From COE1 sp965114465 (GTDB lineage: Bacteria; Bacillota; Clostridia; Lachnospirales; Lachnospiraceae), in contig CBCOYO010000096.1 in NCBI GenBank assembly GCA_965114465.1, forward strand, positions 1 to 13,498: DNA of 13,498 bases. Reading direction: 5' to 3'. The stretch's first letter is position 1, and each line of letters begins with the position of its first letter. The notes beneath the pieces were generated by a model. It ran no database searches and was not told where the DNA came from. It saw nothing but the letters and a program-made list of their open reading frames with translations. Both the position numbers and the translations under genes were made by a program. Shown here piece by piece: positions 4,824 through 12,106 of this stretch.

Positions 4824-7800
4824 ATGGCAAAAATGAAAGTGTATGAGCTTGCACAGGAAATCGGCGTGAAAAGTGCTGAAATCCTGACGATTTTAAAAAA
4901 TAAAGGTATAGAGGTAAAAAGCCACATGAGTGTATTAGAAGACAGACAGATAGACGAGGTGAAAAACACTTTGAAAGCGCCTGCCAAGTTGGATGAAGCA
5001 CCAAAGAAGACGGAAGCGAAAGCGCCTGTAAAGAAGAAAAAAAGCATTATTGTTGTGAGTAATCCTCATAACTCCAAACTTCCCGGGGCACAGATACCAA
5101 GAAAACCTGCGCATCCAGAGAAAAAGGCGGCTGCGAAACAAGAGGCGGCCATAAAACAGGAATCTGCGGTTAAAGCAAAGCAGGAAACGGCTGTTAAAAC
5201 AGAACCTGCTGTAAAACAGCAGGCAACTGCGAAAGCAGAAACGTTAGTTCAACCAGAAACGGCTGTAAAAGCAGTTGCTGCCGCTAAACAGGAAACAGTA
5301 GTAAAGACAGAGAATGCTGCAAAAGCAGATATAATAGAAAATGCTGCAAAACAGGATAAGCCAGAGGTGGTTGCAAAAGTGGAAACAGCAGAAAAATCTG
5401 CTGAGAAGGTGGTTCTCAAGGCTGACAATACCGAAATAAACCAAGCAACGGAAAAGCAGTCTATAGAAAAACAACCTATGGAAAAACAACCTATGGAAAA
5501 ACAATCTATAGAAAAACAACAAACCACAGAGAACCGAGCAACGGAAAAGCAATTTACGGAAAAACAGCAAACTACGGAAAACCAGCAGACTACAGAAAAA
5601 CAACAAACCACAGAAAAACAGCAAATCACAGAAAAACAACAAACTACAGAAAAACAACAAACAGCGGAAAAACAACAAACTGAGGAAAAGCAACAAATTA
5701 CAGAAAAACAGCAAATCGCGGAAAAACAGCAAACCACAGAAAAACAATTTTCTGATAAAAAGTCCACAGAGAAACAGTCTAAAGATAAATATTCCAAGGT
5801 GACGGAAAATGTTAAGGCAGAGGTAACTGCGGCGGAAGAAGCGAAGAAAGCATCAGGCGGCAGGAAAAATGTGGATGGGCAAAAGCGTGACGGCGCACAT
5901 GGGTCAGACAATTCCAGACGTGACGGACAAAAAAATGATGGAAATAAAAATGCTGACCGCCAGAAACGTTCAGATGGGTCTAGACGTGATGGGCAGAGAA
6001 ATGATAACCGCAGTGAGGGTTCTCGCAATTCTGATGGGAAAAGATATGACGGCGGTAGAGATAGGGATAAAGATAGAAATTCCGATGGGCAACGGCGTGG
6101 TGACAGAGATAAAGGATCGGATGGGCAAAGACGCGACAGAGGGCAAGGCGGTAGAAATGGTCAGGGCTTTTCTGGCGGCCGTGATAATAATAGAAACGGT
6201 TACGGCGGAAACGGCGGCAGAAATTCTGGTAAAAACAGTTTTGTTCCAGACAGTCCAATGAAAGAGTCTGAGAAGCACAGAGATGAGGAGAAGCGCAGAA
6301 TAAGTCAGGAGAAGGATAAGAAGAATCGTAAAGACCTTATCTATGAAGAAGATAATGAAATAAAAAATATCAAAGGCAAAAATAAGCCAGGTAAGTTTAT
6401 TAAGCCAGAGAAGAAACCAGTAGAAACCGTCGAGGAGCAGATTAAGGTTATTACACTGCCGGAGAAACTTACAATTAAAGAACTTGCGGATAAGATGAAA
6501 ATACAGCCGTCAGCCATTGTTAAGAAACTGTTTTTACAGGGGCAGATTGTGACAGTAAACGAAGAAATTACGTATGAAACAGCAGAGAATATTGCAATTG
6601 AGTACGATATTATCTGTGAGCAGGAAGTTAAAGTTGACGTTATCGAAGAATTGCTGCGAGAAGAAGAAGAAAATGTGGAGGATATGGTACAAAGACCGCC
6701 TGTTATCTGTGTAATGGGTCATGTTGACCACGGTAAGACTTCTCTTCTTGATGCAATTCGTAAGACGAATGTAACAGATAGAGAAGCAGGCGGCATTACG
6801 CAGCATATTGGTGCATATACGGTAAATGTCAACGGGCAGAAGATTACATTCCTTGATACCCCGGGACACGAAGCGTTTACGGCAATGCGTATGCGCGGCG
6901 CAAATTCTACAGATATCGCAATTCTTGTGGTAGCAGCAGACGATGGTGTAATGCCGCAGACTGTGGAAGCGATTAACCACGCAAAAGCAGCAGAAATAGA
7001 GATTATTGTGGCAGTAAACAAGATTGATAAGCCAGGCGCAAATATTGAACGTGTTAAGCAGGAGTTAACAGAATATGGTTTAATTGCAGAAGATTGGGGC
7101 GGCAGCACGGTATTTGTTCCAGTGTCTGCAAAGAGCGGTGAGGGTATCGAACAACTGCTCGAAATGATACTGCTTACAGCGGAAGTATTGGAATTAAAGG
7201 CAAATCCTGACAGGCGTGCAAGAGGTCTTGTGATTGAAGCAGAACTTGATAAAGGACGTGGCCCTGTTGCAACCGTACTTGTACAGAAGGGTACATTAAA
7301 AGTGGGTGATTTTATATCCGCAGGCGCTGCAAGTGGTAAAGTCCGTGCAATGATAGACGATAAAGGAAGACGGGTAAAGGAAGCAGGGCCTTCAACACCG
7401 GTTGAAATTCTTGGACTTGGTGATGTTCCCAATGCCGGAGAAATCTTTATTGCACATCAAAATGACAAGGAAGCGAAAAATTTTGCGGAAACTTTTGTTG
7501 CACAGAATAAAGAAAAACTTCTTGAGGATACTAAGGCTAAGATGTCACTTGATGATTTGTTCTCACAAATTCAGGCAGGCAATTTAAAAGAATTAAACTT
7601 AATTATCAAAGCAGACGTACAAGGCAGCGTGGAAGCAGTAAAACAAAGCTTAATGAAGTTGTCAAATGAGGAAGTTGTTGTAAAATGCATCCATGGTGGT
7701 GTTGGTGCAATTAATGAGTCTGATGTGATTCTTGCGTCAGCATCCAAGGCAATTATTATTGGTTTTAATGTAAGACCAGATGCAATTGCGAAAGCGACAG

Positions 7801-8192
7801 CAGAGCGGGAAGGCATTGATGTGCGGCTGTATAAAGTTATCTATCAAGCGATCGAGGATATTGAATCTGCTATGAAGGGAATGCTAGATCCGATCTTTGA
7901 GGAAAAAGTAATCGGTCATGCAGAAGTGCGTCAGATTTTCCGTGCGTCAGCGGTGGGAAATATTGCAGGTTCTTATGTGTTAGATGGAATGTTCCAGCGT
8001 GGCTGCAAAGTGCGGATAACACGCGAGGGAGAACAGATTTACGAGGGTGCGCTTGCGTCGCTGAAACGTTTTAAAGATGATGTAAAAGAAGTAAAAGCAG
8101 GCTTCGAGTGCGGTCTTGTATTTGAGGGCTATGACAGTATGCAGGAGCTTGATATTGTTGAAGCATATATTATGGTGGAAGTTCCAAGATAG
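4824..8192 (+). CDS. infB: Translation initiation factor IF-2 with very long low-complexity linker
   Basis: GTPase that brings initiator fMet-tRNA to the 30S subunit and promotes subunit joining. The IF2-N domain is at about 1-50 (VYELAQEIGVKSAEILTILK). A second N-domain lies at about 545-605 (LTIKELADKMKIQPSAIVKK). The G domain has GHVDHGKTS (632-640), DTPGHEAF (678-685), NKID (732-735) and SAKSG (768-772). Domains II, III and C2 follow, to residue 1122. Bacillus IF-2 has about 716 residues and E. coli 890. The excess lies in residues 55-540: an Ala/Lys/Val-rich part, 5- and 6-residue EKQ repeats, and an Arg/Gly/Asp/Asn-rich part. ATG 4824 is preceded by GAGGAGGAG (4811-4819). The in-frame GTG at 4803 overlaps ylxQ more and would place the start before that site. 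The longest gene of the operon. Confidence 0.97.
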   Translation: MAKMKVYELAQEIGVKSAEILTILKNKGIEVKSHMSVLEDRQIDEVKNTLKAPAKLDEAPKKTEAKAPVKKKKSIIVVSNPHNSKLPGAQIPRKPAHPEKKAAAKQEAAIKQESAVKAKQETAVKTEPAVKQQATAKAETLVQPETAVKAVAAAKQETVVKTENAAKADIIENAAKQDKPEVVAKVETAEKSAEKVVLKADNTEINQATEKQSIEKQPMEKQPMEKQSIEKQQTTENRATEKQFTEKQQTTENQQTTEKQQTTEKQQITEKQQTTEKQQTAEKQQTEEKQQITEKQQIAEKQQTTEKQFSDKKSTEKQSKDKYSKVTENVKAEVTAAEEAKKASGGRKNVDGQKRDGAHGSDNSRRDGQKNDGNKNADRQKRSDGSRRDGQRNDNRSEGSRNSDGKRYDGGRDRDKDRNSDGQRRGDRDKGSDGQRRDRGQGGRNGQGFSGGRDNNRNGYGGNGGRNSGKNSFVPDSPMKESEKHRDEEKRRISQEKDKKNRKDLIYEEDNEIKNIKGKNKPGKFIKPEKKPVETVEEQIKVITLPEKLTIKELADKMKIQPSAIVKKLFLQGQIVTVNEEITYETAENIAIEYDIICEQEVKVDVIEELLREEEENVEDMVQRPPVICVMGHVDHGKTSLLDAIRKTNVTDREAGGITQHIGAYTVNVNGQKITFLDTPGHEAFTAMRMRGANSTDIAILVVAADDGVMPQTVEAINHAKAAEIEIIVAVNKIDKPGANIERVKQELTEYGLIAEDWGGSTVFVPVSAKSGEGIEQLLEMILLTAEVLELKANPDRRARGLVIEAELDKGRGPVATVLVQKGTLKVGDFISAGAASGKVRAMIDDKGRRVKEAGPSTPVEILGLGDVPNAGEIFIAHQNDKEAKNFAETFVAQNKEKLLEDTKAKMSLDDLFSQIQAGNLKELNLIIKADVQGSVEAVKQSLMKLSNEEVVVKCIHGGVGAINESDVILASASKAIIIGFNVRPDAIAKATAEREGIDVRLYKVIYQAIEDIESAMKGMLDPIFEEKVIGHAEVRQIFRASAVGNIAGSYVLDGMFQRGCKVRITREGEQIYEGALASLKRFKDDVKEVKAGFECGLVFEGYDSMQELDIVEAYIMVEVPR
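5451..5750 (+). repeat. In-frame 15-bp and 18-bp tandem repeats in infB
   Basis: Four 15-bp units (5451-5510) encode EKQ(S/P)(I/M). From 5511 the period changes to mostly 18 bp encoding (T)EKQQT, with a few short or altered units, up to about 5750. This corresponds to residues 210-309 of IF-2. The codons are near-identical (GAAAAACAACAA type), so copy number is expected to vary by slippage or unequal recombination between strains. Confidence 0.85.
5860..6245 (+). other. Arg/Gly/Asp/Asn-rich disordered segment of IF-2
   Basis: Residues about 346-474 of IF-2 consist almost wholly of R, G, D, N, S, K and Q, with recurring SDGQRR, RRDGQ and GGRN motifs and a GGRDNNRNGYGGNGGRNSG end. The composition resembles RGG-type RNA-binding disordered regions. 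DNA repeats of GATGGGCA(A/G) and GACGGxx are visible but less regular than in the preceding array. Confidence 0.75.
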
Positions 8193-8250
8193 AATCAGAA
8201 ACGGAACTTTCAAGAGAATACCTAAAAATGGTATTACGGAGGGATTCTAA

Positions 8251-8649
8251 ATGAGAAAAAACAGTGTGAAAAATACACGTATCAACGGTGAAGTACAGCG
8301 TTTTCTGGCGGAGGTTATTCGCAATGAAATCAAAGACCCCAGAATCAATGTGATGACTTCTGTTGTAGCGGTGGAAGTAGCGCCAGATTTAAAAACTTGC
8401 AAGGCGTGGATTAGCGTGCTTGGGGATGAGGAGTCGCAAAAAAATACACTAGAGGGCTTAAAGAGTGCCGAAGGGTATATCCGCAGTTTAATGGCAAAAC
8501 AGATTAATTTAAGGAATACGCCAGAAATAAAATTTATTATGGATCAGTCAATTGCTTATGGTGTTTCAATGTCAAAACGCATTGACGAAGTAAACCGTGC
8601 TGATGAGGAGAAGCACGGGAACGAGGAAGAGCAGCCGATATTGTCGTAA
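8251..8649 (+). CDS. rbfA: 30S ribosome-binding factor RbfA
   Basis: Binds immature 30S subunits and assists 16S rRNA 5' end maturation; single KH-like domain. The 132 residues match the family. Motifs seen are RINGEVQRFLAEVIRNEIKDPRI near the N-terminus, VVAVEVAPDLKTCKAWISVLG in the beta strands, and LRNTPEIKFIMDQSIAYGVSMSKRIDEV at the end. A short acidic/polar tail (ADEEKHGNEEEQPILS) follows. GGAGGG (about 8239-8244) gives a good ribosome binding site 6-7 bases before the ATG. The infB stop lies 58 bp upstream with no terminator, so it is on the same transcript. The spacer after rbfA is unusually long and structured. Confidence 0.95.
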   Translation: MRKNSVKNTRINGEVQRFLAEVIRNEIKDPRINVMTSVVAVEVAPDLKTCKAWISVLGDEESQKNTLEGLKSAEGYIRSLMAKQINLRNTPEIKFIMDQSIAYGVSMSKRIDEVNRADEEKHGNEEEQPILS

Positions 8650-8664
8650 TGTTTTAATGACAAC

Positions 8665-8761
8665 AAGGGGCTGTCGGAAATGTAGTTTGCAATGCAAGAT
8701 GCAATGCAAATTGCATAGCAAAATGTATTGTATTTTGCATTTCCTTTTCCGACAGTTCCTT
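8665..8761. repeat. Long inverted-repeat element A after rbfA
   Basis: The 16-base arm at 8665-8680 (AAGGGGCTGTCGGAAA) pairs throughout with 8746-8761, using two G-T pairs. The 65-bp interior holds a 12-bp direct repeat (TGCAATGCAAGA, TGCAATGCAAAT) and a smaller 7-bp hairpin GCAAAAT/ATTTTGC. TTTT at 8760-8763 follows, so on the + strand it could act as a terminator after rbfA. It shares GGGGCTGTCG and TGTATTGTATTTT with element B, so the two are probably one repeat family. Confidence 0.65.
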
Positions 8762-8794
8762 TTGTGTGTAGACCCGTGTAGAGGAGTTAAGGAA

Positions 8795-8903
8795 TATGGG
8801 GCTGTCGCATTAAGGAAAACAGATACAAGATATCGTAATGCTGTATTGTATTTTATTTTGCACTATATCTTGTATAATTAAAGCTTATTGCGATAACCCC
8901 ATA
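8795..8903. repeat. Long inverted-repeat element B in the rbfA-nrnA spacer
   Basis: The outer 20-base arms at 8795-8814 and 8884-8903 are complementary at all but two or three positions. The inner arms ATACAAGATAT (8823-8833) and its exact complement (8865-8875) form a perfect 11-bp stem. Both loops between arms are 8 bases, so the fold is symmetric. The apical part contains TGTATTGTATTTT, as in element A. No coding potential. A non-autonomous mobile element, structured RNA or bidirectional terminator are all possible. Confidence 0.65.
8873..8878 (+). promoter_or_regulatory. Possible -10 box for nrnA-truB-ribF
   Basis: A perfect TATAAT with TG directly upstream lies in the right inner arm of element B. 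No good -35 is at 17 bp (only an AT-rich hexamer at 8850-8855). TTGTAT is 21 bp away. If active it would transcribe nrnA, truB and ribF separately from rbfA, with a leader of about 200 bases. Confidence 0.3.
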
Positions 8904-8971
8904 CAATATAGTACGGGCGGCAATGATAACAACGGTTACAAGCGGGCTGGAGGCTATAGCAAAGTATATGC

Positions 8972-9061
8972 TGTAAATATTATGTTGCATATGCTAAGCT
9001 GCATATATTGTGCTACATATGTTATGTTGCATATATTATGCTGCATATATTATGCTGCATA
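8972..9061. repeat. 14-bp tandem array upstream of nrnA
   Basis: The unit TGCATATATTATGC recurs in exact 14-bp phase. Anchor positions are 8972 (degenerate), 8986, 9000, 9014 (degenerate), 9028, 9042 and a partial unit at 9056. Units 9028 and 9042 are identical. Each full unit is an imperfect palindrome, GCATA-TAT-TATGC, so the array can extrude small hairpins. It ends 26 bp before the nrnA ATG and 16 bp before its ribosome binding site. Confidence 0.8.
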
Positions 9062-9087
9062 CGAAAGTTCGCAGATGGGAGTAAATT

Positions 9088-10098
9088 ATGAAAAAATTTA
9101 TGTTACAGGAAGAATGTAAGGGAGCAAAAAGCATTGTGATTTCAGGGCATATTAGGCCAGATGGGGATTGTACAGGTTCTTGTATGGCAGTATATATGTA
9201 TTTAAAAAAAGTAATGCCAGAAGCAGATGTTCGAGTCTGTTTAGAACCGCCAGCGGAATGCTTTTCATGCATTCAGGATTTTGATCAAATCGACAGTACA
9301 TTTATGGTAGAAGAAGCGCCAGATATTTTTATAGCAGTCGACTGCGAGAAGTCAAGGCTTGGAGAGGCGGAAAAAATTTTTGAAAGCGCGTCAAAGCGTA
9401 TTAATATTGATCATCATATTAGCAATGAACATGGCTGCGGTGATGTGAACTACGTAGTTCCAGGTTGCAGTTCTACGGCGGAGCTGGTATATGATGTTTT
9501 GGACAAAGAATGGATTGATAAAGAGATTGCAAAGGCAATTTACATAGGAATTATTCATGATACAGGGATTTTTCATTATTCCAGTACAACACCTAAGACA
9601 TTGCGGATTGCGGCGGATTTGATTGAATACGGATTTAATTTTTCGGAGATAATTGATCAGACGATTTATGAAAAAACATATATTCAGAATCAGCTTTTAG
9701 GCAGAGCGCTGTTGGAAAGCATTATATTTATGGATGGAAGATGTATTGTAAGTACAATTGACCAGAAAATATTAAATTTTTATGATGCTACGCCCAAAGA
9801 TTTGGAAGGAATTGTAAATCAGCTTCGCATAATTAAGGGAGTAGAGTGTGCAATTTTTATGTATGCAATTGGAAATTTAGAGTATAGAGTCAGCCTGCGT
9901 TCCTGTAAATATGTAGATGTCAGTAAGATCGCGGCTTATTTTGGCGGCGGTGGTCATGTACGGGCGGCCGGCTGCAATATTAACGGCACATTTCACGATG
10001 TTGTTAACAATATTTCAAAACAGATAGAATTGCAAATGAAACAGTTTGAAGAAAACGACACGCAGAGTACAGAAAATACGGTGGTGGAAAGTGATTAA
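9088..10098 (+). CDS. nrnA: Bifunctional oligoribonuclease / PAP phosphatase NrnA (DHH family)
   Basis: Metal-dependent phosphoesterase that degrades very short RNA and, in characterised members, dephosphorylates 3'-phosphoadenosine 5'-phosphate. All DHH motifs are intact: HIRPDGDCTGS at 21-31 (His21, Asp25, Asp27), VDCEKSRLG with Asp85, IDHHISNEHG with Asp108-His109-His110, HDTGIFHYSS with Asp158, and the DHHA1 substrate loop GGGGHVRAAG at 286-295. The 336 residues are slightly longer than Bacillus NrnA (about 313), owing to a polar C-terminal tail. ATG 9088 has GGGAG (9077-9081) 6 bases upstream. The 3' end overlaps truB by 8 bp. It could be a c-di-AMP/pApA hydrolase relative lacking the membrane and GGDEF parts; NrnA is the better fit in this operon. 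Confidence 0.93.
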   Translation: MKKFMLQEECKGAKSIVISGHIRPDGDCTGSCMAVYMYLKKVMPEADVRVCLEPPAECFSCIQDFDQIDSTFMVEEAPDIFIAVDCEKSRLGEAEKIFESASKRINIDHHISNEHGCGDVNYVVPGCSSTAELVYDVLDKEWIDKEIAKAIYIGIIHDTGIFHYSSTTPKTLRIAADLIEYGFNFSEIIDQTIYEKTYIQNQLLGRALLESIIFMDGRCIVSTIDQKILNFYDATPKDLEGIVNQLRIIKGVECAIFMYAIGNLEYRVSLRSCKYVDVSKIAAYFGGGGHVRAAGCNINGTFHDVVNNISKQIELQMKQFEENDTQSTENTVVESD

Positions 10099-11008
10099 TG
10101 GTATTATCAATATATATAAAGAATCAGGCTATACTTCCCATGATGTAGTAGCCAAACTGCGGGGGATACTAAAGCAGAAGAAAGTCGGGCATACAGGCAC
10201 GCTAGATCCAGAGGCGACAGGCGTGCTGCCTGTATGTTTAGGCAGCGCAACGAAGTTGTGTGATATGATAACGGATACAAGCAAAGAATATGAAGTGAAA
10301 ATGCAACTTGGTATCACGACAGATACTCTGGATTTAAGTGGTACTATTTCCTCTCGATCTGAAGTAACAGTATCAGAAAAAGAGGTAGAGAAGACTATGC
10401 TGCGATTTGTGGGCGGTTACGACCAGATTCCGCCAATGTACAGCGCATTAAAAGTGAATGGAAAAAAGCTTTATGAGCTGGCACGGGAAGGTAAAGAAAT
10501 TGAACGCAAACCAAGGCGGGTAGAACTACCATATATTAAAATATTGGAAATGGAACTACCATATGTACATTATGTAGTGGGATGTTCTAAAGGAACATAT
10601 ATTCGCTCACTGTGCGCTGACATTGGTGAGCAGCTTGGCTGCGGCGCGGCAATGGCAGAATTAAAGCGGACAAAAGTAGGGAATTTTTTCGTAGAAGAAT
10701 CCATTACGCTGGATCAGACGGCACAGTATGCCGCAGAGGGAAGGTTGGAGCAGTATGTTTTTGCATCTGACCGCATTGTAATAGGATGGAACGGTGCAAC
10801 GGTAAAGCCCAAAGCGGAGCGCTTCCTTTTAAATGGAAACAAACTGTACTTTTCACAGTTGGATATGGAAAATGGGGCAGCATGTTTTACAGAGGGCGAT
10901 TTATTAAGAGTATATATGCTGGAAAGTGAAGAACAACGTGAATTAAAAGCGGTGTATCAATATATTTGTGAAGAAAATTGTTTTAAACCGTTTAAAATGC
11001 TTTTGTAA
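10091..11008 (+). CDS. truB: tRNA pseudouridine(55) synthase TruB
   Basis: Makes pseudouridine at position 55 in the T loop of tRNAs. The catalytic motif KKVGHTGTLDPEATGVLPV carries the nucleophile Asp39. Further signatures are YDQIPPMYSALKVNGKKLYELAR and GTYIRSLCADIGEQLGCGA. A PUA-like C-terminal domain spans about residues 225-305. The GTG start at 10091 overlaps the nrnA stop and gives the conserved beginning INGIINIYKESGYTSHDVV. GGTGG (10083-10087) is a close and modest ribosome binding site, so translation is probably coupled to nrnA. A TTG at 10046 would add 15 residues that do not look like the family. The length of 305 residues is normal. Confidence 0.95.
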   Translation: MINGIINIYKESGYTSHDVVAKLRGILKQKKVGHTGTLDPEATGVLPVCLGSATKLCDMITDTSKEYEVKMQLGITTDTLDLSGTISSRSEVTVSEKEVEKTMLRFVGGYDQIPPMYSALKVNGKKLYELAREGKEIERKPRRVELPYIKILEMELPYVHYVVGCSKGTYIRSLCADIGEQLGCGAAMAELKRTKVGNFFVEESITLDQTAQYAAEGRLEQYVFASDRIVIGWNGATVKPKAERFLLNGNKLYFSQLDMENGAACFTEGDLLRVYMLESEEQRELKAVYQYICEENCFKPFKMLL

Positions 11009-11031
11009 GCGGCATATGGAGAATTGGTTTG

Positions 11032-12006
11032 ATGGAAATAATAGAGCAGATGACAGAATTTGATATTGCAAAGGAAACTGCTGTGGCAATCGGCAAGTTT
11101 GATGGTTTCCATAGAGGGCATCAGAAGCTTTTGGACGAGCTGCGCAGACAGAAAGAAAACGGGCTTGCGACGGTGGTTTTTACATTTGTGCCGTCGCCGG
11201 CGGTGTTTTTTGGTTTTGCGCCGGCTGGAGAATTGACTACGATTGCAGAAAAGCGCAGGATTTTTGAAAATGCGGGTGTCGATTATCTGATTGAATATCC
11301 ATTTTGCCAAGAGATTGCCGATATGGAGCCTGAAAGATATATAAAAAATGTATTAATAGAACAAATTCATGCAAAATGTATTGTAGCGGGTGATGATGTA
11401 TCTTACGGCAGACATGGTGCAGGAGATTATCGACTCCTGCAAAAAAAGTCAAGTGTATATGGCTATCAAGTGATAATTATTGATAAAGTTCTGTATAAGG
11501 GAAAAGAAGTGAGTTCTACTTATGTGCGCGAGGAAGTGAAAAAGGGCAATATGGAATTGGTGGAATGCCTTCTAGGAGCACCATATCGTATTGGCGGCGA
11601 GATTGTGCATGGGAAGCAGCTTGGAAGAACAATTGGTATGCCGACTGTGAATTTGCTTCCGCCAAGTGAGAAACTTCTTCCACCTAAAGGAGTTTATTAT
11701 TCTTATGCGCGGTTTTGTGGTGGTGCAGACAGTCAGAAATCATTTCCCGCAATTACTAATATTGGGACAAAGCCTACTGTCGATAATCAGTGCGTAATGG
11801 GAGTAGAAACCTTTATTTATAATTTTAATCAAGATGTGTACGGTGCGGAATTGGAAGTATTTTTACTTCATTTCAAAAGACCAGAACGGCGGTTTGACAG
11901 TGTAGAAGCACTGAAAGCACAAATGACGGCAGATATAGCAGCAGGCAGAGAATATCATCAAATAATACCCTTTTATGCAGCCGAACAACTGTCCTTGATA
12001 AAATAG
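11032..12006 (+). CDS. ribF: Bifunctional riboflavin kinase / FAD synthetase RibF
   Basis: Phosphorylates riboflavin to FMN and adenylylates FMN to FAD. The N-terminal nucleotidyltransferase has GKFDGFHRGH (21-30), FTFVPSPAVFF and AGDDVSYGRHGAGD. The C-terminal riboflavin kinase has GRTIGMPTVNL (TxxxPTxN-type, about 198-208), PPKGVYYSYARF, TNIGTKPTV, and ETFIYNFNQDVYGAELEVFLLHFKR. Its length of 324 residues is typical. ATG 11032 is chosen; a TTG one codon upstream (11029) is equally possible with GGAG at 11018-11021. Last gene of the operon, 23 bp after truB. No riboswitch is seen upstream, as expected for the internal position. Confidence 0.95.
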   Translation: MEIIEQMTEFDIAKETAVAIGKFDGFHRGHQKLLDELRRQKENGLATVVFTFVPSPAVFFGFAPAGELTTIAEKRRIFENAGVDYLIEYPFCQEIADMEPERYIKNVLIEQIHAKCIVAGDDVSYGRHGAGDYRLLQKKSSVYGYQVIIIDKVLYKGKEVSSTYVREEVKKGNMELVECLLGAPYRIGGEIVHGKQLGRTIGMPTVNLLPPSEKLLPPKGVYYSYARFCGGADSQKSFPAITNIGTKPTVDNQCVMGVETFIYNFNQDVYGAELEVFLLHFKRPERRFDSVEALKAQMTADIAAGREYHQIIPFYAAEQLSLIK

Positions 12007-12013
12007 ATAGTTT

Positions 12014-12044
12014 ACAAATTGTTAAATTCTGGGCCAATTTTTTT
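12014..12044 (+). terminator. Possible weak terminator after ribF
   Basis: AAATTG (12016-12021) can pair with CAATTT (12035-12040), with the T run 12038-12044 behind it. The stem is short and AT-rich with a 13-base loop. It lies where the operon should end, just before an independent promoter. Confidence 0.35.
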
Positions 12045-12055
12045 GTAGACTTTTA

Positions 12056-12084
12056 TTGACATTAAGGGGCAGGGGTGGTATAGT
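12056..12084 (+). promoter_or_regulatory. Strong sigma-A promoter of the NlpC/P60 gene
   Basis: Consensus TTGACA (12056-12061) and TATAGT (12079-12084) are 17 bp apart, with an extended TGG before the -10. Transcription would begin at about 12091, at the first half-site of the WalR-like operator, leaving a leader of about 50 bases. Confidence 0.85.
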
Positions 12085-12089
12085 ATCCA

Positions 12090-12106
12090 TGTAACAAAAT
12101 TGTAAC
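12090..12106 (+). promoter_or_regulatory. Direct-repeat operator matching the WalR (YycF) consensus
   Basis: TGTAAC-AAAAT-TGTAAC fits the Firmicute WalR site, two TGTWAH half-sites with a 5-bp gap, without mismatch. A third half-site CGTAAA at 12112-12117 (one mismatch) continues in the same 11-bp phase. The site overlaps the predicted transcription start, downstream of the -10. That position favours repression by roadblock or exclusion, as with Bacillus WalR-repressed genes (from memory). The gene it controls is a cell-wall hydrolase, the typical WalR target class. Confidence 0.6.

Larger units (their letters stand above)
8650..9087. other. 438-bp gene-free spacer splitting the operon
   Basis: The spacer between rbfA and nrnA has no convincing coding sequence on either strand. 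It contains, in order, inverted-repeat element A, inverted-repeat element B, a 68-bp stretch without recognised features (8904-8971), and a 14-bp tandem array reaching to 26 bp before the nrnA start. In related genomes these two genes usually sit close together (general knowledge), so the spacer looks like accumulated repeat material. Confidence 0.7.

Noticed and set aside
5244..5747. A 167-codon minus-strand frame of Leu/Phe/Cys repeats resembling a membrane protein
   Set aside because: It is also antisense to the EKQ repeats. The apparent hydrophobicity is a reading of the repeat codons in reverse.
5249..6028. A 259-codon open frame on the minus strand, rich in Cys, Phe and Ser
   Set aside because: It is the complement of the infB low-complexity repeats. 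Absence of stops follows from the repeat codons, and there is no ribosome binding site or family likeness.
6719..7432. A 237-codon minus-strand frame opposite the IF-2 GTPase domain
   Set aside because: The + strand holds a fully conserved IF-2 core, so this frame is a shadow. Its residue composition is typical of an antisense frame.
8846..8878. A full sigma-A promoter TTGTAT...TATAAT for nrnA
   Set aside because: The spacing is 21 bp, too long, and the nearer TTGCAC is only 9 bp from the -10. Only the -10 box is kept, at low confidence.
8838..9119. A 93-codon frame across the rbfA-nrnA spacer rich in Cys, Tyr and Met
   Set aside because: It runs through the inverted repeat and the 14-bp tandem array and into nrnA. 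The composition is just a translation of the repeats.
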